Origin: Phyllostachys edulis
Lineage: Eukaryota > Streptophyta > Magnoliopsida > Poales > Poaceae
Assembly (NCBI GenBank): GCA_036346405.1
Contig: CM070548.1
Location: forward strand, 56,789,866 to 56,853,865
Length of the DNA: 64,000 bases
Reading direction: 5' to 3'
The notes below the pieces were generated by a model. It was not told the DNA's origin and did no database searches. It saw only the letters and a list, made by a program, of their open reading frames with translations. Positions 46,541-58,599 of the stretch are shown one piece after another. Each line of letters opens with the position of its first letter. Position 1 is the stretch's first letter. A program made the translations under genes and the position numbers.

Positions 46541-46880
46541 TACCGGCGATGGAGCCCATTTAGGGTCTGAATGCAAGGACTCACGCCTATGTTCTGGATC
46601 CGGATTGAATATATGCAATACTATCAACTCAACATAAGCTTTAACTTTTGTAGCCACTCTTCGAGGATGCAACAAACCTTCATCATTTCGTGCACCATTA
46701 CGAGTCTCCCAAATATACCACAGAGTAACAGCAAGAACTGTTGCCTCCAGAATCGAGGAACGTCCCAGGAAATCGAACAGCCACTGCTTAGCACAATTCA
46801 ACATCTTGCGACAAAGATGGAAGACATACTCTAATTTCACTTCACGCCAAACTTCACGGGCAAACTGGCAGAAGAGGAAG
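46541..46880 (-). pseudogene. LINE copy 1 zf-RVT to RNase H linker
   Basis: It encodes LEYVFHLCRKMLNCAKQWLF and ARNDEGLLHPRRVATKVKAY, matching LINE copy 2 near 53900-54130. Its RNase H continuation lies on the far side of the hAT at 20515-20976. Confidence 0.78.
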
Positions 46881-46999
46881 GAAATAAAAAGAACTCGTCG
46901 GTGATCGACTCACCTTAGTCGGCATCCCAAGGTAGGAATCCTAGAGGGCTTCATTATGAACATCCAGCCAAGCCATGACTCCTTGTTTGACACCATCGT

Positions 47000-48015
47000 T
47001 ACATTGCAAGCGAAAGAATATAGAAGATTTCTCTAAATTAATTTTCTGCCCAGAACCTTCACAATATAAATGAAGCGTAGCTTTCAACACATCAACACTT
47101 TTTGCATCACTCCGAGCAAAAAAAATACTGTTGTCTGCAAAGAAAAGATGTGATATGGGGGGCCGAGCCGACCATTTCGAATACCGTGCAGCTCACCATA
47201 GCCCTCCTTGTGTTGCAAGAGACATGGCAGACCTTCAGTGCACAATAGAAACAAATCGGGACTAATAGGGTCTCCCTGCCTAATACCCCTGGATGGGACC
47301 ACCGGCATAGTCAACTCACCATTAACCCGGACAGCATAGCGAACAAACGTAACACACCGCATGGTAGAACTGATCCAAGCAGGAGCAAAACCCAGCTTAT
47401 TAAGACAGCCGTGTAGATATTCCACTCTACACGATCATACACCTTCATCATATCAATCTTCAAAGAAAAATACGACATCTTCGATTGTTGTATTCGTATG
47501 GTGTGTAAACACTTGTAAGAGATAAGAGCATTGTCAATAATAAGCCTTCCAGAGACAAAAGCACTCTGATACTCCGACACAATCGTAGGCAGAAAAAATT
47601 TCTATCTGTTAGCTAAAACCTTCGAAGCAATCTTATAGAGCACGTTGCACAAACTGATGGGGCAGAAATTTTTTAGATGTTTAGGCCTCCAAACCTTTGG
47701 GATAAGCACAATAACTGAATTGCAGAGACCCTCTGGTATATCCATGCCCTCCAGAAAGCTTCTGACAGCATGACAAATTTCCTCATAAAAAAAATCCCTA
47801 TGGGTCTGATAGGAAAGTGTCGGGAAGCCGTCCGGACCCGGCGCTTTCGTAGGCCCCATTTGGAACAGAGCAGTCTTAATCTCATCATTTGTATAAGGTT
47901 TACACAACTCGGCATTTACCTCATCATCCAATTTACGAGGGATAGCCTCAAGAATCGCATCCACCCAATCACACGGTTCAGAGGAAAAGAGATCTACATA
48001 AAAACTCTGAACCAT
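47000..48015 (-). pseudogene. LINE copy 1 reverse transcriptase
   Basis: Minus order: FQMGPTKAPGPDGFP, NSVIVLIPKVWRPKHLKNF, SEYQSAFVSGRLIIDNALI, SRGIRQGDPISPDLFLLC and HLFFADNSIFFARSD. The catalytic FADD box reads FADN here (codons GAC AAC, near 47137), while copy 2 keeps FADD. Frameshifts separate the blocks. The protein would nick and copy LINE RNA at the target site by target-primed reverse transcription. Confidence 0.85.
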
Positions 48016-48280
48016 ACCTTTAATGCCATCCTGATTTTCACATCTAGAGCCATCTTCCCGAACAAGGGCCTTGATTTTATTTGTGCGCCTCCTCGCCGAG
48101 GCCCTCGCATGAAAAAAGGCAGTATTCTAGTCTTCCTCCTTGAGCCAATCCACTCGAGATCTCTATCGTGCCATAATCTCCTCCCTTTCAACGTGCTCGC
48201 AGAGGCGATGTTCAACCACATGCTCCTCCTGGATCATGGCATTAGTCACATGCACCAAGAACAAAGAATTGATACGGCGC

Positions 48281-48945
48281 TCAAGCTTTTGTATTTCCAT
48301 GCGCACCGAACCAAAGGACACTTTGCTCCATCAACCAAGACAACCGGCCAGCTAGTGCAGATTCGTCCAAGTAGACTGTAGTGAACGGGTGCCATCGCTG
48401 ACCTCTACCCAAGCCTGCTCCCATTACCTCCTTATAATCTGGTGCATGCAGCCACATAGCCTCAAAACGAAAACCCTGCTGCACTAGAGGGCGCTCCACC
48501 GCCCCACTCTGAGAGGACAAGGAGATGGAGATAGCATAATGATCGAACATTGTCGTTATGACATTCTCCACATGACAATCCTCAAACAAGCAAGAAAACT
48601 CACCATTTACCACTGCCCGATTAAGCTGAACCTTGACATTAGAATCAACATCCTGTGTATTCATCCACATGAATTTTGGTCCTGAAAAACCCAGGTCAAA
48701 AAGCCCACAATCATCTAAGCAATCACGAAACAAGGCTATCTGGGAATCAAACCTATCTCTGAAACCCATGCGTTCATCATGGCAAAGGGCCTCATTGAAA
48801 TCACCACAACATATCCATGGCCCATTCCATTGGGCATGCATGAACCTGAGAAAATCCTAAAATTCGCGTCTATGTTCTTTTCGAGGTTCACCATAAACAA
48901 AGGTAGCATGCCATGTTGCATTGGACTCCGTTGACACAAGCACAT
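48281..48945 (-). pseudogene. LINE copy 1 apurinic-type endonuclease
   Basis: It encodes GPWICCGDFNEALCHDER, the GDFN motif of L1 endonucleases, and later TTMFDHYAIS where the family has SDH. The serine is changed to phenylalanine while Asp and His remain. The frame is open for 48281-48841, and the N-terminal part (to 48945 and beyond) is shifted. Confidence 0.8.
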
Positions 48946-49205
48946 CGATACAATGGGAATTAAAATATTTCAAGGAGACCTTATAAGGTTGCATCCAAAA
49001 AAGTGCCAGGCCACCACTATGGCCTACACAACTGACTGCAAAACAACTCGAGTAACCTAAGGACCATAAGAAGTTTCAAACTTTATTATCCCTTTTCTTA
49101 GTTTCAGAATAGAAGAGGAGGGCAGGATGGTAAGTCTTCACTAACCAGCGAAGCTCGCCAACTGTCGAGTCCGTCCCCAACATCGACAGTTCCAACACAA
49201 GAGAC

Positions 49206-49916
49206 TCATTGCATGTGACGGGGATGTACCACAGCCGCCACCGGATACGTCGATTGAGATGAAGCAATTGTCGAGTCCTTTTTTATTTTCTTTTTGGAAT
49301 CACAGCTTTCCTTTACACCGTCAGAACCAAGCTGCCCCGTGACTCCCAAGGCTAAGGTTGTACCTTTCTGCACCACTGTAAGAGCCAAAGATATTTCCCC
49401 CTCAATAGTAGGAGCCAAAGTAGAAGAGTCCTTGTGCCTATGCTCCTTGTGTTGTTTGCACTTAAACCCCACAATGTTCTTCTTGTACATCTGAACTAGG
49501 GGGAGATCCTTCATAGCAACAGAACTTGTGTGGTTCATCACATCAACGGTTTTTGAAACCAGGCTAATAGGAGCACCTCGGCCATAAGTATTGATCGGCG
49601 ACATGTCCTTGTCTGGGTTGACATGCACACCACGGCTAGAGCTAGATCTTCCAACCCTTGGTGATTTCGAGTGATTAAAAGTACCACTCAATGGCTCCTT
49701 GTGATCATGAGCAGTAGAGCCACAGTCCGTCGAAAATGAATTATTGTTAGACCGTACACCCGACGAGACCTTACACGAAAACGGTGTGCAAAGACGGTCA
49801 CTAGAGTACGGTAAATTCCCATCGACATCTCGTTCCCCTAGTCGGACATTCCAAGGAGGAATGACCCAAACGGCCGCACGAGAAGCAGTAGTGTGGGAGG
49901 CACTCATACAAAACAT
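49206..49916 (-). pseudogene. LINE copy 1 ORF1 C-terminal part
   Basis: An open stretch of 236 residues rich in Ser, Lys and charged residues, without a clear domain. It lies between the ORF1 N-terminal part (50182-50556) and the endonuclease, where plant L1 ORF1 proteins have a variable, basic tail. Confidence 0.6.
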
Positions 49917-50181
49917 CGTACCATTCCATCATCTTCCTGCGATTCAAGTAAACAGTGATGCCCAGCAGCGCCCTTGTGCATCCACATGTATCTTCTTCAC
50001 ATCAACGACACCTTTCGACCCGCGTCGACACCTTTCGATGGCGTCTAACCCCATCTTTCGATCATCGGCCAAGTGGAAGGTTCATGATTCTGATCCATAC
50101 AGCCATCTTGTTGAAAATCAACTGGGAGGGCTTAAGATTCAAATCACAGCTCTGAAGCAGGACTACGTGCCTGCCTACCAT

Positions 50182-50556
50182 CTAGGGAGATCCCTCCAAC
50201 ACACGAGTTCTATCCGCCTGCGAGGCGAACTCCATCACAAAAGTGTTGTCCCCGGTGGAGCTCATCACCAAACCCTTCGGGTTGCCCCATGCTGGCCTCA
50301 ATGCTGACTTGATGGTTTGAGTATGGAGAACATTAGGCGCGAGGACCTTACTGACGACATCCCAATCCGGATGGGCAAGATCCTCGTCGCTTTCATCATC
50401 CAAGAAGGCCACCTTTGCCTCCTTCGAAGTAAGGCGAAGGCGCCCCATCATCTCTGCTACATGCTCTTCAGATCCGATCGCCTCCCCATCAACCACCGCA
50501 CTCACTTTCCCCTTAACAGATCGCCTCGACTCCATGGGGAAGCTGCCTGATCCCAC
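50182..50556 (-). pseudogene. LINE copy 1 ORF1 N-terminal part (DUF4283-like)
   Basis: It begins MGSGSFPMESRRSVKGK and reads RPAWGNPKGLVMSSTGDNTF, then FASQADRTRVLEGSP. This pattern opens the DUF4283 region of plant L1 ORF1 nucleic-acid-binding proteins. The next block, with SQLIFNKMAVWIRI (about 50060-50180), is in another frame, so ORF1 is broken. Confidence 0.78.
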
Positions 50557-50600
50557 TCTGGGGTTGCCGCCGACCTTGTCTCCAACTTTCCCGCTCTCCC

Positions 50601-51925
50601 TGAAGGGCTACGGGTAGGCTACACTAGCGCAAATTAATAAAAATTCTACCCGTAAACCAAGATCACTGCAGTTATAGATCACGGTCTTACCACTAGGCGC
50701 CAGTGCGGAATTGATGCAAAGACGTCGAGGCGAGTAGTCGTACTAAGTTGATGCAGCACGTCGGGGCAAAGTAGTCGTATTACTTCCTCGTCCTCGTCGC
50801 GGCGTCCCACGTACAGCTCCTCTCTTGCGGTTCATCCAAACGCTACAGATGCAGCGCCTCCAAAGGTATCCACACGTACGGGAGGAAGCGACGCACGCCG
50901 GACTACTAGATCCGCGCGAGCGACTAGGGCGTGGGAGGGGTGGCGGCCAGGGTTTGAGGATGTCACGAAAAACTCATCACCAATCTTGTGCGCCCTTGCC
51001 CTCCTTTTATAGACGTCCTTACAATGGGCTTCTACTAATAGAGGCCCATTAGGACCAATGCCCGTCTAGTCGGATCCAATCCGAATTAGGCTTCAACTCT
51101 AAGTGTGTGACCCTATAGGTTCACGTATGTTTAGACATGACACGAGTATACATACTTGGTCAATAGTTGGTAGCGGCCTCTAGCAAGGCGTGCCAACTCC
51201 TAAACGTACACAAAGATCATATCGGACGAACCATCACAGCGTTATGTACATGCCAATCCCTTTGCCTCACGATATTGATTGAGCTCCAAGTGACCACTCT
51301 ATCTCGATCCTATGATCCGGAATCCCTTACTAGGTTAACTCTTAACCTTAAGTAGCATGGCCATGCATTTCGGATCCGATCACTCGAGGGCCCAGAGATA
51401 TCTCTCTCGTAGAGAGGGCAAATCCCATCTCGTGACCATGCCTCGCAACATGCTTCATGACAAACCCGAAGCTACCTTTATAACTACCCGATTCATGAGT
51501 AGCGTTTGATAGCCCCTAAGTAGGTCGATTCACATCTCAAGTACATCACGACAATCTCGGGTCTAAGGACAAGGCGTACACATTGTGTAGAGAGAACCAT
51601 AAGTATAATTGTTATGTCTCATGTTGGGTCGGTCCAACCCCATGTTCTAAACATGTGTCCACATTATTGGTTTGACATCTCCATGTCTATGACACATGAA
51701 ACATGGTCATCAACCGATACATGTGCTAATCCATCATTCACGTGTGTCCTCACATGAACTCCGACTAGGGACAACTTTAGAATAACCATATAAGTAAAGA
51801 GTTTCACAAACAAGTCACATACTTGTTAATCAACACAAAGGTAATATTCAAGGAACATTTATTAAATCATGGATACAATGAAATATCATCATCTCTATGA
51901 TTGCCTCTAGGGCATATCTCCAACA
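50601..51925 (-). mobile_element. BARE/Angela-like Copia solo LTR
   Basis: On the minus strand it starts TGTTGGAGATATGCCCTAGA (51925), the well-known start of BARE/Angela/RIRE1-type LTRs. It runs about 1.3 kb to near 50601, where wording like TTTTTATTAATTTGCGC resembles the usual LTR end. No internal domain is attached on either side, so it is a solo LTR or fragment. The 50601 boundary is approximate and I found no clear 5-bp duplication. It sits at the 5' edge of LINE copy 1. Confidence 0.7.
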
Positions 51926-53330
51926 CACCCTCCATCCAGCCATCACCAAAACACAAGGGTATCACACACGCACAAGGCCAAGGGTGGGCGGTAGTCCAGG
52001 GAGTGCCCCTTGTTCACCCTGAACCAAGATGAGGGGAGGACCAACAAGTATCGATGAGACTGGGGAGATGAGGGAAGGGATCGGGTAGAGGAAAAAAGAG
52101 AACATGCTCTGAAACATGATCACGGAAGGGGTTCAAAACCTAGACCCGCACCACATATCTGAATCAAATTCACTGATCTGGACCAAACTCAGAACCAAAA
52201 TTCCATGTCTTTGATGCTCGCATCAGCAAATACCACACACAAGCACGAAGTCGCCATCGCTTGACACACGCTCCTTCGCTAGATCACCCCAAAGAACCCC
52301 CCGCCCAAGCCAACCAATGGAGCCGCGGGTTCTAGCAATGAAAAGAAGCTGCCCACAGCCAGATCCTCCGAAGCCGCCGCCGTCGGACTGGACTGAGTCG
52401 TCCTCCCACCCCACGCCAACGAAGCCACCGTCCACAGCCAAAGCCTCCGAAACCACCGTCACCACTACGCTCCTCTCCTCTGCCGAAACGCCTCCAAGAA
52501 CCCCCCGGATCCGCCGTCCCCGAACCAGCTAGACCCTCCTCCTGCCCCACATCGATGTAGCTGCGTGTTCCGGCGATGAACCAAGGCTACATGCGGTGGA
52601 TTTTGGCGAGATTTAGTACCGGATTTGTGAGGCGAAAGAGGGGGAGTGGAGGAAACAGTGGGAGTAGAGGAGGCGCATCGTGGGCGCGTCTGTTACCCCT
52701 GCTGGTGAGGTGAGTCCTCCTCCCGCTCCACGCCAATGGAGCCGCCACCCAAGGCTAGAGCCTCGGAAGCCGCCGTCGCCGCTACGCGCCTCTCCTCCAT
52801 CGAAATGCCTCCAAGACCCCCCAAATCCGCCGCTCCCGATCCAGATCGACCCTCCTCCTGTCCCACACCGACTCACAGACTCACCTCAACACTCGAAGGT
52901 CGATGCTCCTCAGCAGCTCAGCTCCTGCAGTCCTGGCGTCCTACCTCCTAGTGTGCTAGCGCAGTGGCGCTGTCGCTTGCCCCCCAGCCCTAGTCGGCCA
53001 GTCCCCGGCGCCACTGCTTACCGCGTGGGAACCGCACATCCACGTCACGCCTGCGCCTCCGCTGGTCGCAACTCGGCCGAACCACCGAAGCCCACAGGCT
53101 ACTCGCCCCCTGTAGGCCCCAAGTGGCCAAGCCCCCAACTATTGAGGCCTAGGCAATCGACACGCCGAGGCTGGCGTAGTAGCCGATAGAGGGGTGGGGT
53201 TGAGGGGGAGCTTACGCGGTGTTTGTTGGGGCTTCGACGGTGGCGGCGGTAGATTGGGGGCGGGGCGCAGGGAGACTGGTAGAGTAGTACGTAAACTCAT
53301 TAGTCGTTACAAACTCTCGTTGCTCCCGAG
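51926..53330. other. GC-rich stretch of unknown origin with an internal diverged duplication
   Basis: There is no recognised domain. Segments 52405-52560 and 52715-52870 are diverged copies of each other; both carry wording like GCCTCCAAGA-CCCCCC and GACCCTCCTCCTG-CCCACA. Pro/Ser-rich frames on both strands follow from base composition. It could be the transcribed leader of a transposon or a captured gene piece. Confidence 0.4.
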
Positions 53331-53360
53331 TTTTTTTTGAGAATGCTGACAATTTATTGA

Positions 53361-53830
53361 TCACAAAATGTCATTATAAAGAGTCTCCCGGATACACCCT
53401 AGTACCCCATTATGAATAAAATAGCTAACATAGTGCTCACAAGATCTAGCTAGAGTATGTGCCGCCACATTCACCACATGACTAACATACCAAAAAGCAA
53501 CCGAGGAAAAGCCTTCTACCATAGACTTAATATCAGATATAACTGCACCAATAGAGAACCGATCCCGCATCGACAAATTCAACCGTTGCACCACAGACAA
53601 GCAGTCAGAAGTAAGGATAACATTTTGATATCCTTCATCACGAGCGAGGGTTGTTGCACGGTGAAACGCCGATGCTTTTTCTAACTCCGGCATAGTGATC
53701 CCATCAAGGCGCTCGCTATAGGCAGCCAAGCATTCACAAATGTGGTTTCGGACTACCACGCCAACCCCTATCCGACGAGAAGAAGAAAATAGTGCTACAT
53801 CGATATTAATAAGGACCGTACTTGCCGGCG
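53361..53830 (-). pseudogene. LINE copy 2 RNase H
   Basis: The open part is 132 residues: ECLAAYSERLDG, ASAFHRATTLARDEGYQNVI, SDCLSVVQRLNL and VNVAAHTLARSCEHYV. E, D and a following D fit the RNase H catalytic pattern of plant L1 tails. The upstream beta-strand part (to about 53830) is in another frame. Confidence 0.8.
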
Positions 53831-53979
53831 GTGGAGTCCATTTAGGTACTGAATGCTAGGACTCACGCCCATGACCTGGATCTGAATAGAAGATATGCAA
53901 CATTATCAACTGAACATAAGCTTTAACTTTCACAGCCACCCTTCGAGGATGCAACAAACCTTCATTGTTTCGTGTACCA

Positions 53980-54934
53980 TTACGTGCCCTCCGAAATATA
54001 CCACAGAGTAATAGCAAGAACCGTTGTCTCCTGAACTGAGGAACGTCCCAGGAAATCGAACAGCCACTGCTTAGCATAATTCAACGTCTTGTGGTAGAGA
54101 TGGAAGCCGTACTCCAATTTTACTTCACGCCAAACTTCATGGGCAAACTGGAAGAATAGGAAGGAATGTTCGATACGCTCCTCCCTCCCACAAAAGAGAC
54201 ATGTATCATTCATTGGGATATGCCACCGTTTCAGCTGGAAACCACATGGGAGGCAGTGATCGGTGAAACGCCACAACAGAATTTTCATCTTGTTCGGTGC
54301 CTTTATAGCCCAGAGTGACTTCCAATCTTTTTCATCCACGTCGTACGCTGAAGAGAGGCCACGCCCAGAGCTACTTCGAGAGGAATAAAAGCCCTCTATC
54401 CAATCTAACAAATATGCAGAACGTACTGTGTAAGACCCATGTCTTGTATGTGGCTATGAAGCAAAATCTTCACTGCCTTGCGTACTAACAGACACCTGGA
54501 TAATTTTATCAGCAACCACCTTAGGAAAGATAGAACGAACCAGGTCAACATCCCAAGAACCATGCTCCTCCTGTATAAGAAAATCAATTGTTTGATCCAC
54601 AGGTAGGGCACTAGCTGCTAAACTAGATTGGGTGCACTGCCGGGTACCAATTATCATATTAGATTTTAATACTTTTGCCATTGCCGACTCCGTATCGTAC
54701 ACCCTTCTACAGCAATTCCTTCCCAAAGCAGATACTCCTCCAAGTATACGAAGAAGATCTTAGATAAGGGACATCCCAAAAATCACAGCTAGGAAAGTAA
54801 CGACCCTTCAACACCTTAGCACAAAGCGACCTCGGCTCTATCATTAGACGCCAGCCCTGATGACCTAACATGGCTTGATTGAAGAGCACAAGATCACGAA
54901 AGCCCATGCCGCCCAAAGCTTTAGGTGTAGACAA
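53980..54934 (-). pseudogene. LINE copy 2 connector and zf-RVT domain
   Basis: Minus order: KALGGMGFRDLVLFNQAML (54934-54707), then SSAYDVDEKDWKSLWAIKAP, KILLWRFTDHCLPCG and the zinc-binding wording DTCLFCGREERIEHSFLFF (54411-53980). This is the zf-RVT region found between reverse transcriptase and RNase H in plant L1 LINEs. It is the segment missing from copy 1. Frames are broken between the parts. Confidence 0.82.
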
Positions 54935-55279
54935 CTAGTCCCATGAGCGTCAATGCATTTTCTTCTTACTGTTCTCAACACCCCACCAGTGATTAGCGAT
55001 GGAGGTTTACATTTTCTCACACGTCCAGACCGGTAGCTGGAAGCAGCTCATAACATAAGTTGGAATAGCTTGGATCACCGATTGTAACATGACTACTTTT
55101 CCCGCCCATGATAACGGCCGGTCAGTCCATCCATTGATCCACTTTCACACTCTATTAGGAAAGAAATGAAAAGAACTCGTCGGTGATCGACTCACCTTAA
55201 TTGGCATCCCAAGGTAGGAATCCCGGAGGGCTTCATTATGAACATCCAGCCGAGCCATGGCTCCTTGTTTGACACAATC

Positions 55280-58200
55280 TGTAACATCCCAATTTTCTGA
55301 GCTTTGAAAATCCTTTGAATAGTTAGTAGGGAGAAAATTCACCATTTGATTTTATTTGAATTTAATTCAAAAGCTTAATATTGGACCTTGAGTAACAAAA
55401 CAATTTAATATGACTAAAGTCAACATGAACAATAGTCAAAACTATTTTATTTGGATCCTATGTGCTTGGATATATTTTCTAGATTTTTCTAGAATTTTTC
55501 CAAGTTCATTTGCTATTTTCTATTGCTTATTTGAATTCTCTGTATTTTCTAAAAAGGAAAAAATCATTTAAAGTCTCAGAAATAGATTCGGGCCGAATCT
55601 ACTCGGCCCAGCTTCCTTTTCCCACACGAGGCCCGCCTTAGGCCCAATCACCAGCTTCAAATCGGCCCTCCATGTGCGTTCGTTTCCATTCATTGTGCGT
55701 GGGCCCTCCTTGTCTTCTTGTCATTTGGACCCGCCACTGCATCATCGCCCCCACCGTGCCTTCTTCTCCGCAGAGTCCAGCTCGCATTTGCCATTAGAGA
55801 TCCTAGAAGCTTCGCTTGATAACCTGTTTCGTTATCTAGAATCCCTCGGATTTTCCTACCGAACTCGCTCCTTATCCCCTCCACATCTTTTGGGATATGA
55901 ATCGCAGCTCGAATCCGCTTCTATCTCTAAAATCTGGCGAGCCCATATCAATCTCGAATTAGGGATTTCCAATTCCAGTACGCCCTAGCCCTATAAATAG
56001 CAACCCTGGGTTCGCAATCGCAGCCCCAACCCAGAGCCGCCATCCACTTCACCCCGTGTGCCCTCGCGCCGCCACGATTTGGAGTTTAGGGTTTTTGAGC
56101 TGTAGCCCAATTCTCCAAAATTCGTCGCCGCCGGTCGTGCTCCACCTCCATGGAGTACACCATCACCTTCCCCGTCACCAGAGCGTCATCAGGGACCTTC
56201 TCGTTGTCTCAAAGCGTCACTGGTTGCCATCCCCGACAACACCGTATCTTCATCCTCCACTCCGGCGTCGATTCTGACCGCCTCCGTTCCTCTCCAATGC
56301 CAAATAAGGTATCTCCAGATGCGCATTAGCCTACTCTACCTAATGCGCGCTTTCACTGCCAATCTCGCGCCGCCGCTCACCGTTGTCACCGCCGTCCAGA
56401 AGTGTCACCGGCGAGCTGATGTCATCGAATGACATGGCGTCCACACGTGTAGCCAAGTCAGCCTCCTTGCCTCTGTGTCGCCTCGTGGCAGCATGCCAGC
56501 GCCACGTGTGCGCGGGTATGCCACCTCATCCCGAACCGGATCCCAAACGCTAGGTGGACTTGGTCCATGGTGCACTATCTCTATGATAGTGGGCCCCACT
56601 TCCAAATCAATTTCTTTTTATTTGTTTTCAGTCGTTAATTCCTCACTGGCGTCATAAATCCAGGTTTTCCTATTAAGAAATAATTTGGATTATTCTAAAA
56701 TTAGGGTTTCTTGTAGATTCAAACTTCCAAAGCTCATATCTTTTGCATCCGAACTCCGATTGAGCCCATTCAAATTTATAAATTCATCTAAATTCAAGAT
56801 CTATTTATCTGAGATTTTTATTTAATTTTTTGGGGGTTTGTTTCACCTTTGTTATTTATTTGTTTTGTTTATTTGTTTCGTTTGCGAGTAGACGTCGATA
56901 CTTCGGGAGGTTTTGAATAACAAGGAGCACCTCAAGACCAAGATCAATACCTAGACCTTTTCCAAGGCAAGTTATACCTTTGATCATGTTGAATCCCAGT
57001 TTTTTAAAAGTACTTTGATTCAAATTATTGCATTTATTTTAAGTAATTATTTAAAAGCTTTTGGGTATAGTTAATAATCCCAATTGTTATAACTTCCTTT
57101 GTCTATTTGATATGTCATAATCTTTTGTCACCCTCGATTGGTTTATTTAGTTGGTAATATTGTAGCACCAATGTGGGTTGGTTAGATACGACTAGTCTGC
57201 TTAGCCATGCCACGAGTCATCATTTCATGTAAGTTGCTATTATAAACTTGACTAAGTGATTATGGAACTATGTGATAAAATTGTGTGTACTACGTGCTAT
57301 TACTCATTGATGGTATGTGTGACACTTAACCAACAGGGTGGGAAAAGATTTAGACTGAGGCAAGGGGTGGATACTATGTGACATGGTGGCTATGTGAATG
57401 GGAATATTAATCTGTGTGCCATAGTTAGATTTTGGAAGTCTTGCCTTGGTCAATTAAGGACTTAACTTTGTGTGCCATTGAACTGAGCCTTACTGTATGA
57501 CCATATGCCTGTTATGAGACGGGCCTAACTTAGTAAGTTATAGAGTCTTGACATTGATTACTCAGGCAGTAGGTTAGACTATGTGAAAGGGTGGAGGTGT
57601 GTATTACCAGGTAGTCGCATCGCGGGACGGTTCGCCGCTTCCCTATCCAACGGTGTGTGTCGTACCATCCACTGTGTATAGTTTGGTATGATGGTTTGTA
57701 AGCACATCAGGAGTGTCAATGTTGAGATGAAGTTTCTGAAACGTTTTGTTATGATTAGTGCTTGCAACACTAGTTGTATCGTGTGGGTAAAGTGTACAAC
57801 CTCTGCAGAGTGTTAAATTAATCTATTCGAATAGCCGCGTCCGCGGTCATGGACATACTCGGGAATTTCACACAATGGGTAGATTTTCATAAAACTTTGC
57901 GAAGGGAGCTATGTGATCTAAGTCATATGGCTATGTGAATAACTTGTTTAGGTTATGTGTCTTTGTGAAATCAAACTATTAAATTATTATTGTTATTTGT
58001 TTTACTTATTGCTTTCAATCTATTATTTGTATTCAAACTGCAAATGTTGCATTTCTGCAAAAGAACCACAGAAGCCATTCCTTTGGAATAAGCCTGCATC
58101 TATAATTGCATTTCTGTGGTATGACTTGTGAGTACGATTGTGTACTCATGCTTGTTGTAAAACATGCAACAGACGAGGAGTTATCGCCTACTTTCGAGGA

Positions 58201-58508
58201 AGAGTTCATCGAAGGTGCTTGATCGTAGGGTCTTGATCCCAGTCGGTTGCCTATGGTGAATTGATGGGATGCCACTGCCATTTCTGTTTCCGCTACTGTT
58301 TATTTTCTTTGATAGCCCTGCGTGGCTTAATAAGTGTAAACTCGACCATAAGGTCAAAACCCTTATTTATTAATCGAATTACTCATTTATGTTAGTAATC
58401 GCTTGTGTGGATCGATATTCATCTATGTTGACACTATGTGCACTAACGTGATCCTAAACTAGTGCATTATACCCAGAGGGTCCAGAATTGTATTTTTGGG
58501 TCCCAACA
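55280..58508 (+). mobile_element. Solo LTR of the long-LTR Gypsy family, TSD CAATC
   Basis: It starts TGTAACATCCC and ends GGGTCCCAACA, 3229 bp, flanked by CAATC (55275-55279 and 58509-58513). LINE copy 1 shows the uninterrupted site near 46992. It shares blocks with the LTRs at 9092-12446 and 59873-63217. The part around 55670-56600 resembles a promoter and leader, with CTATAAATAGC at 55991-56001 as a likely TATA box. Reading frames inside have no domain. Confidence 0.9.
55991..56001 (+). promoter_or_regulatory. TATA box of the solo LTR
   Basis: CTATAAATAGC in the middle of the LTR, followed by a GC-richer leader, is placed as expected for the retrotransposon promoter. Confidence 0.5.
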
Positions 58509-58599
58509 CAATCGTTGCAATGCAAGTCAAAGAAAATAGAGGATTTCTCTAAATTAATTTTCTGCCCAGAACCTTCACAATACAAATGAAGCGTGGCTT

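Larger units (their letters stand above)
20504..50600 (-). mobile_element. L1-type LINE copy 1, split by a 25.6 kb nested insertion
   Basis: LINE sequence is about 20504-20976 (3' end) and 46541 to about 50600. The two parts join seamlessly when the hAT and one copy of ACCGTACC are removed, and LINE copy 2 has the same junction uninterrupted at 53815-53822. In minus order it encodes an ORF1 with a DUF4283-like region, endonuclease, reverse transcriptase, zf-RVT and RNase H. All are frame-broken. About 1 kb between the reverse transcriptase and zf-RVT parts is missing compared with copy 2. The extreme ends are approximate and no target duplication was identified. Confidence 0.82.

Noticed and set aside
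52223..53189. Possible Pro-rich or Gly-rich protein genes
   Set aside because: Frames on both strands follow base composition and the internal duplication. No start context, splice pattern or domain is convincing.
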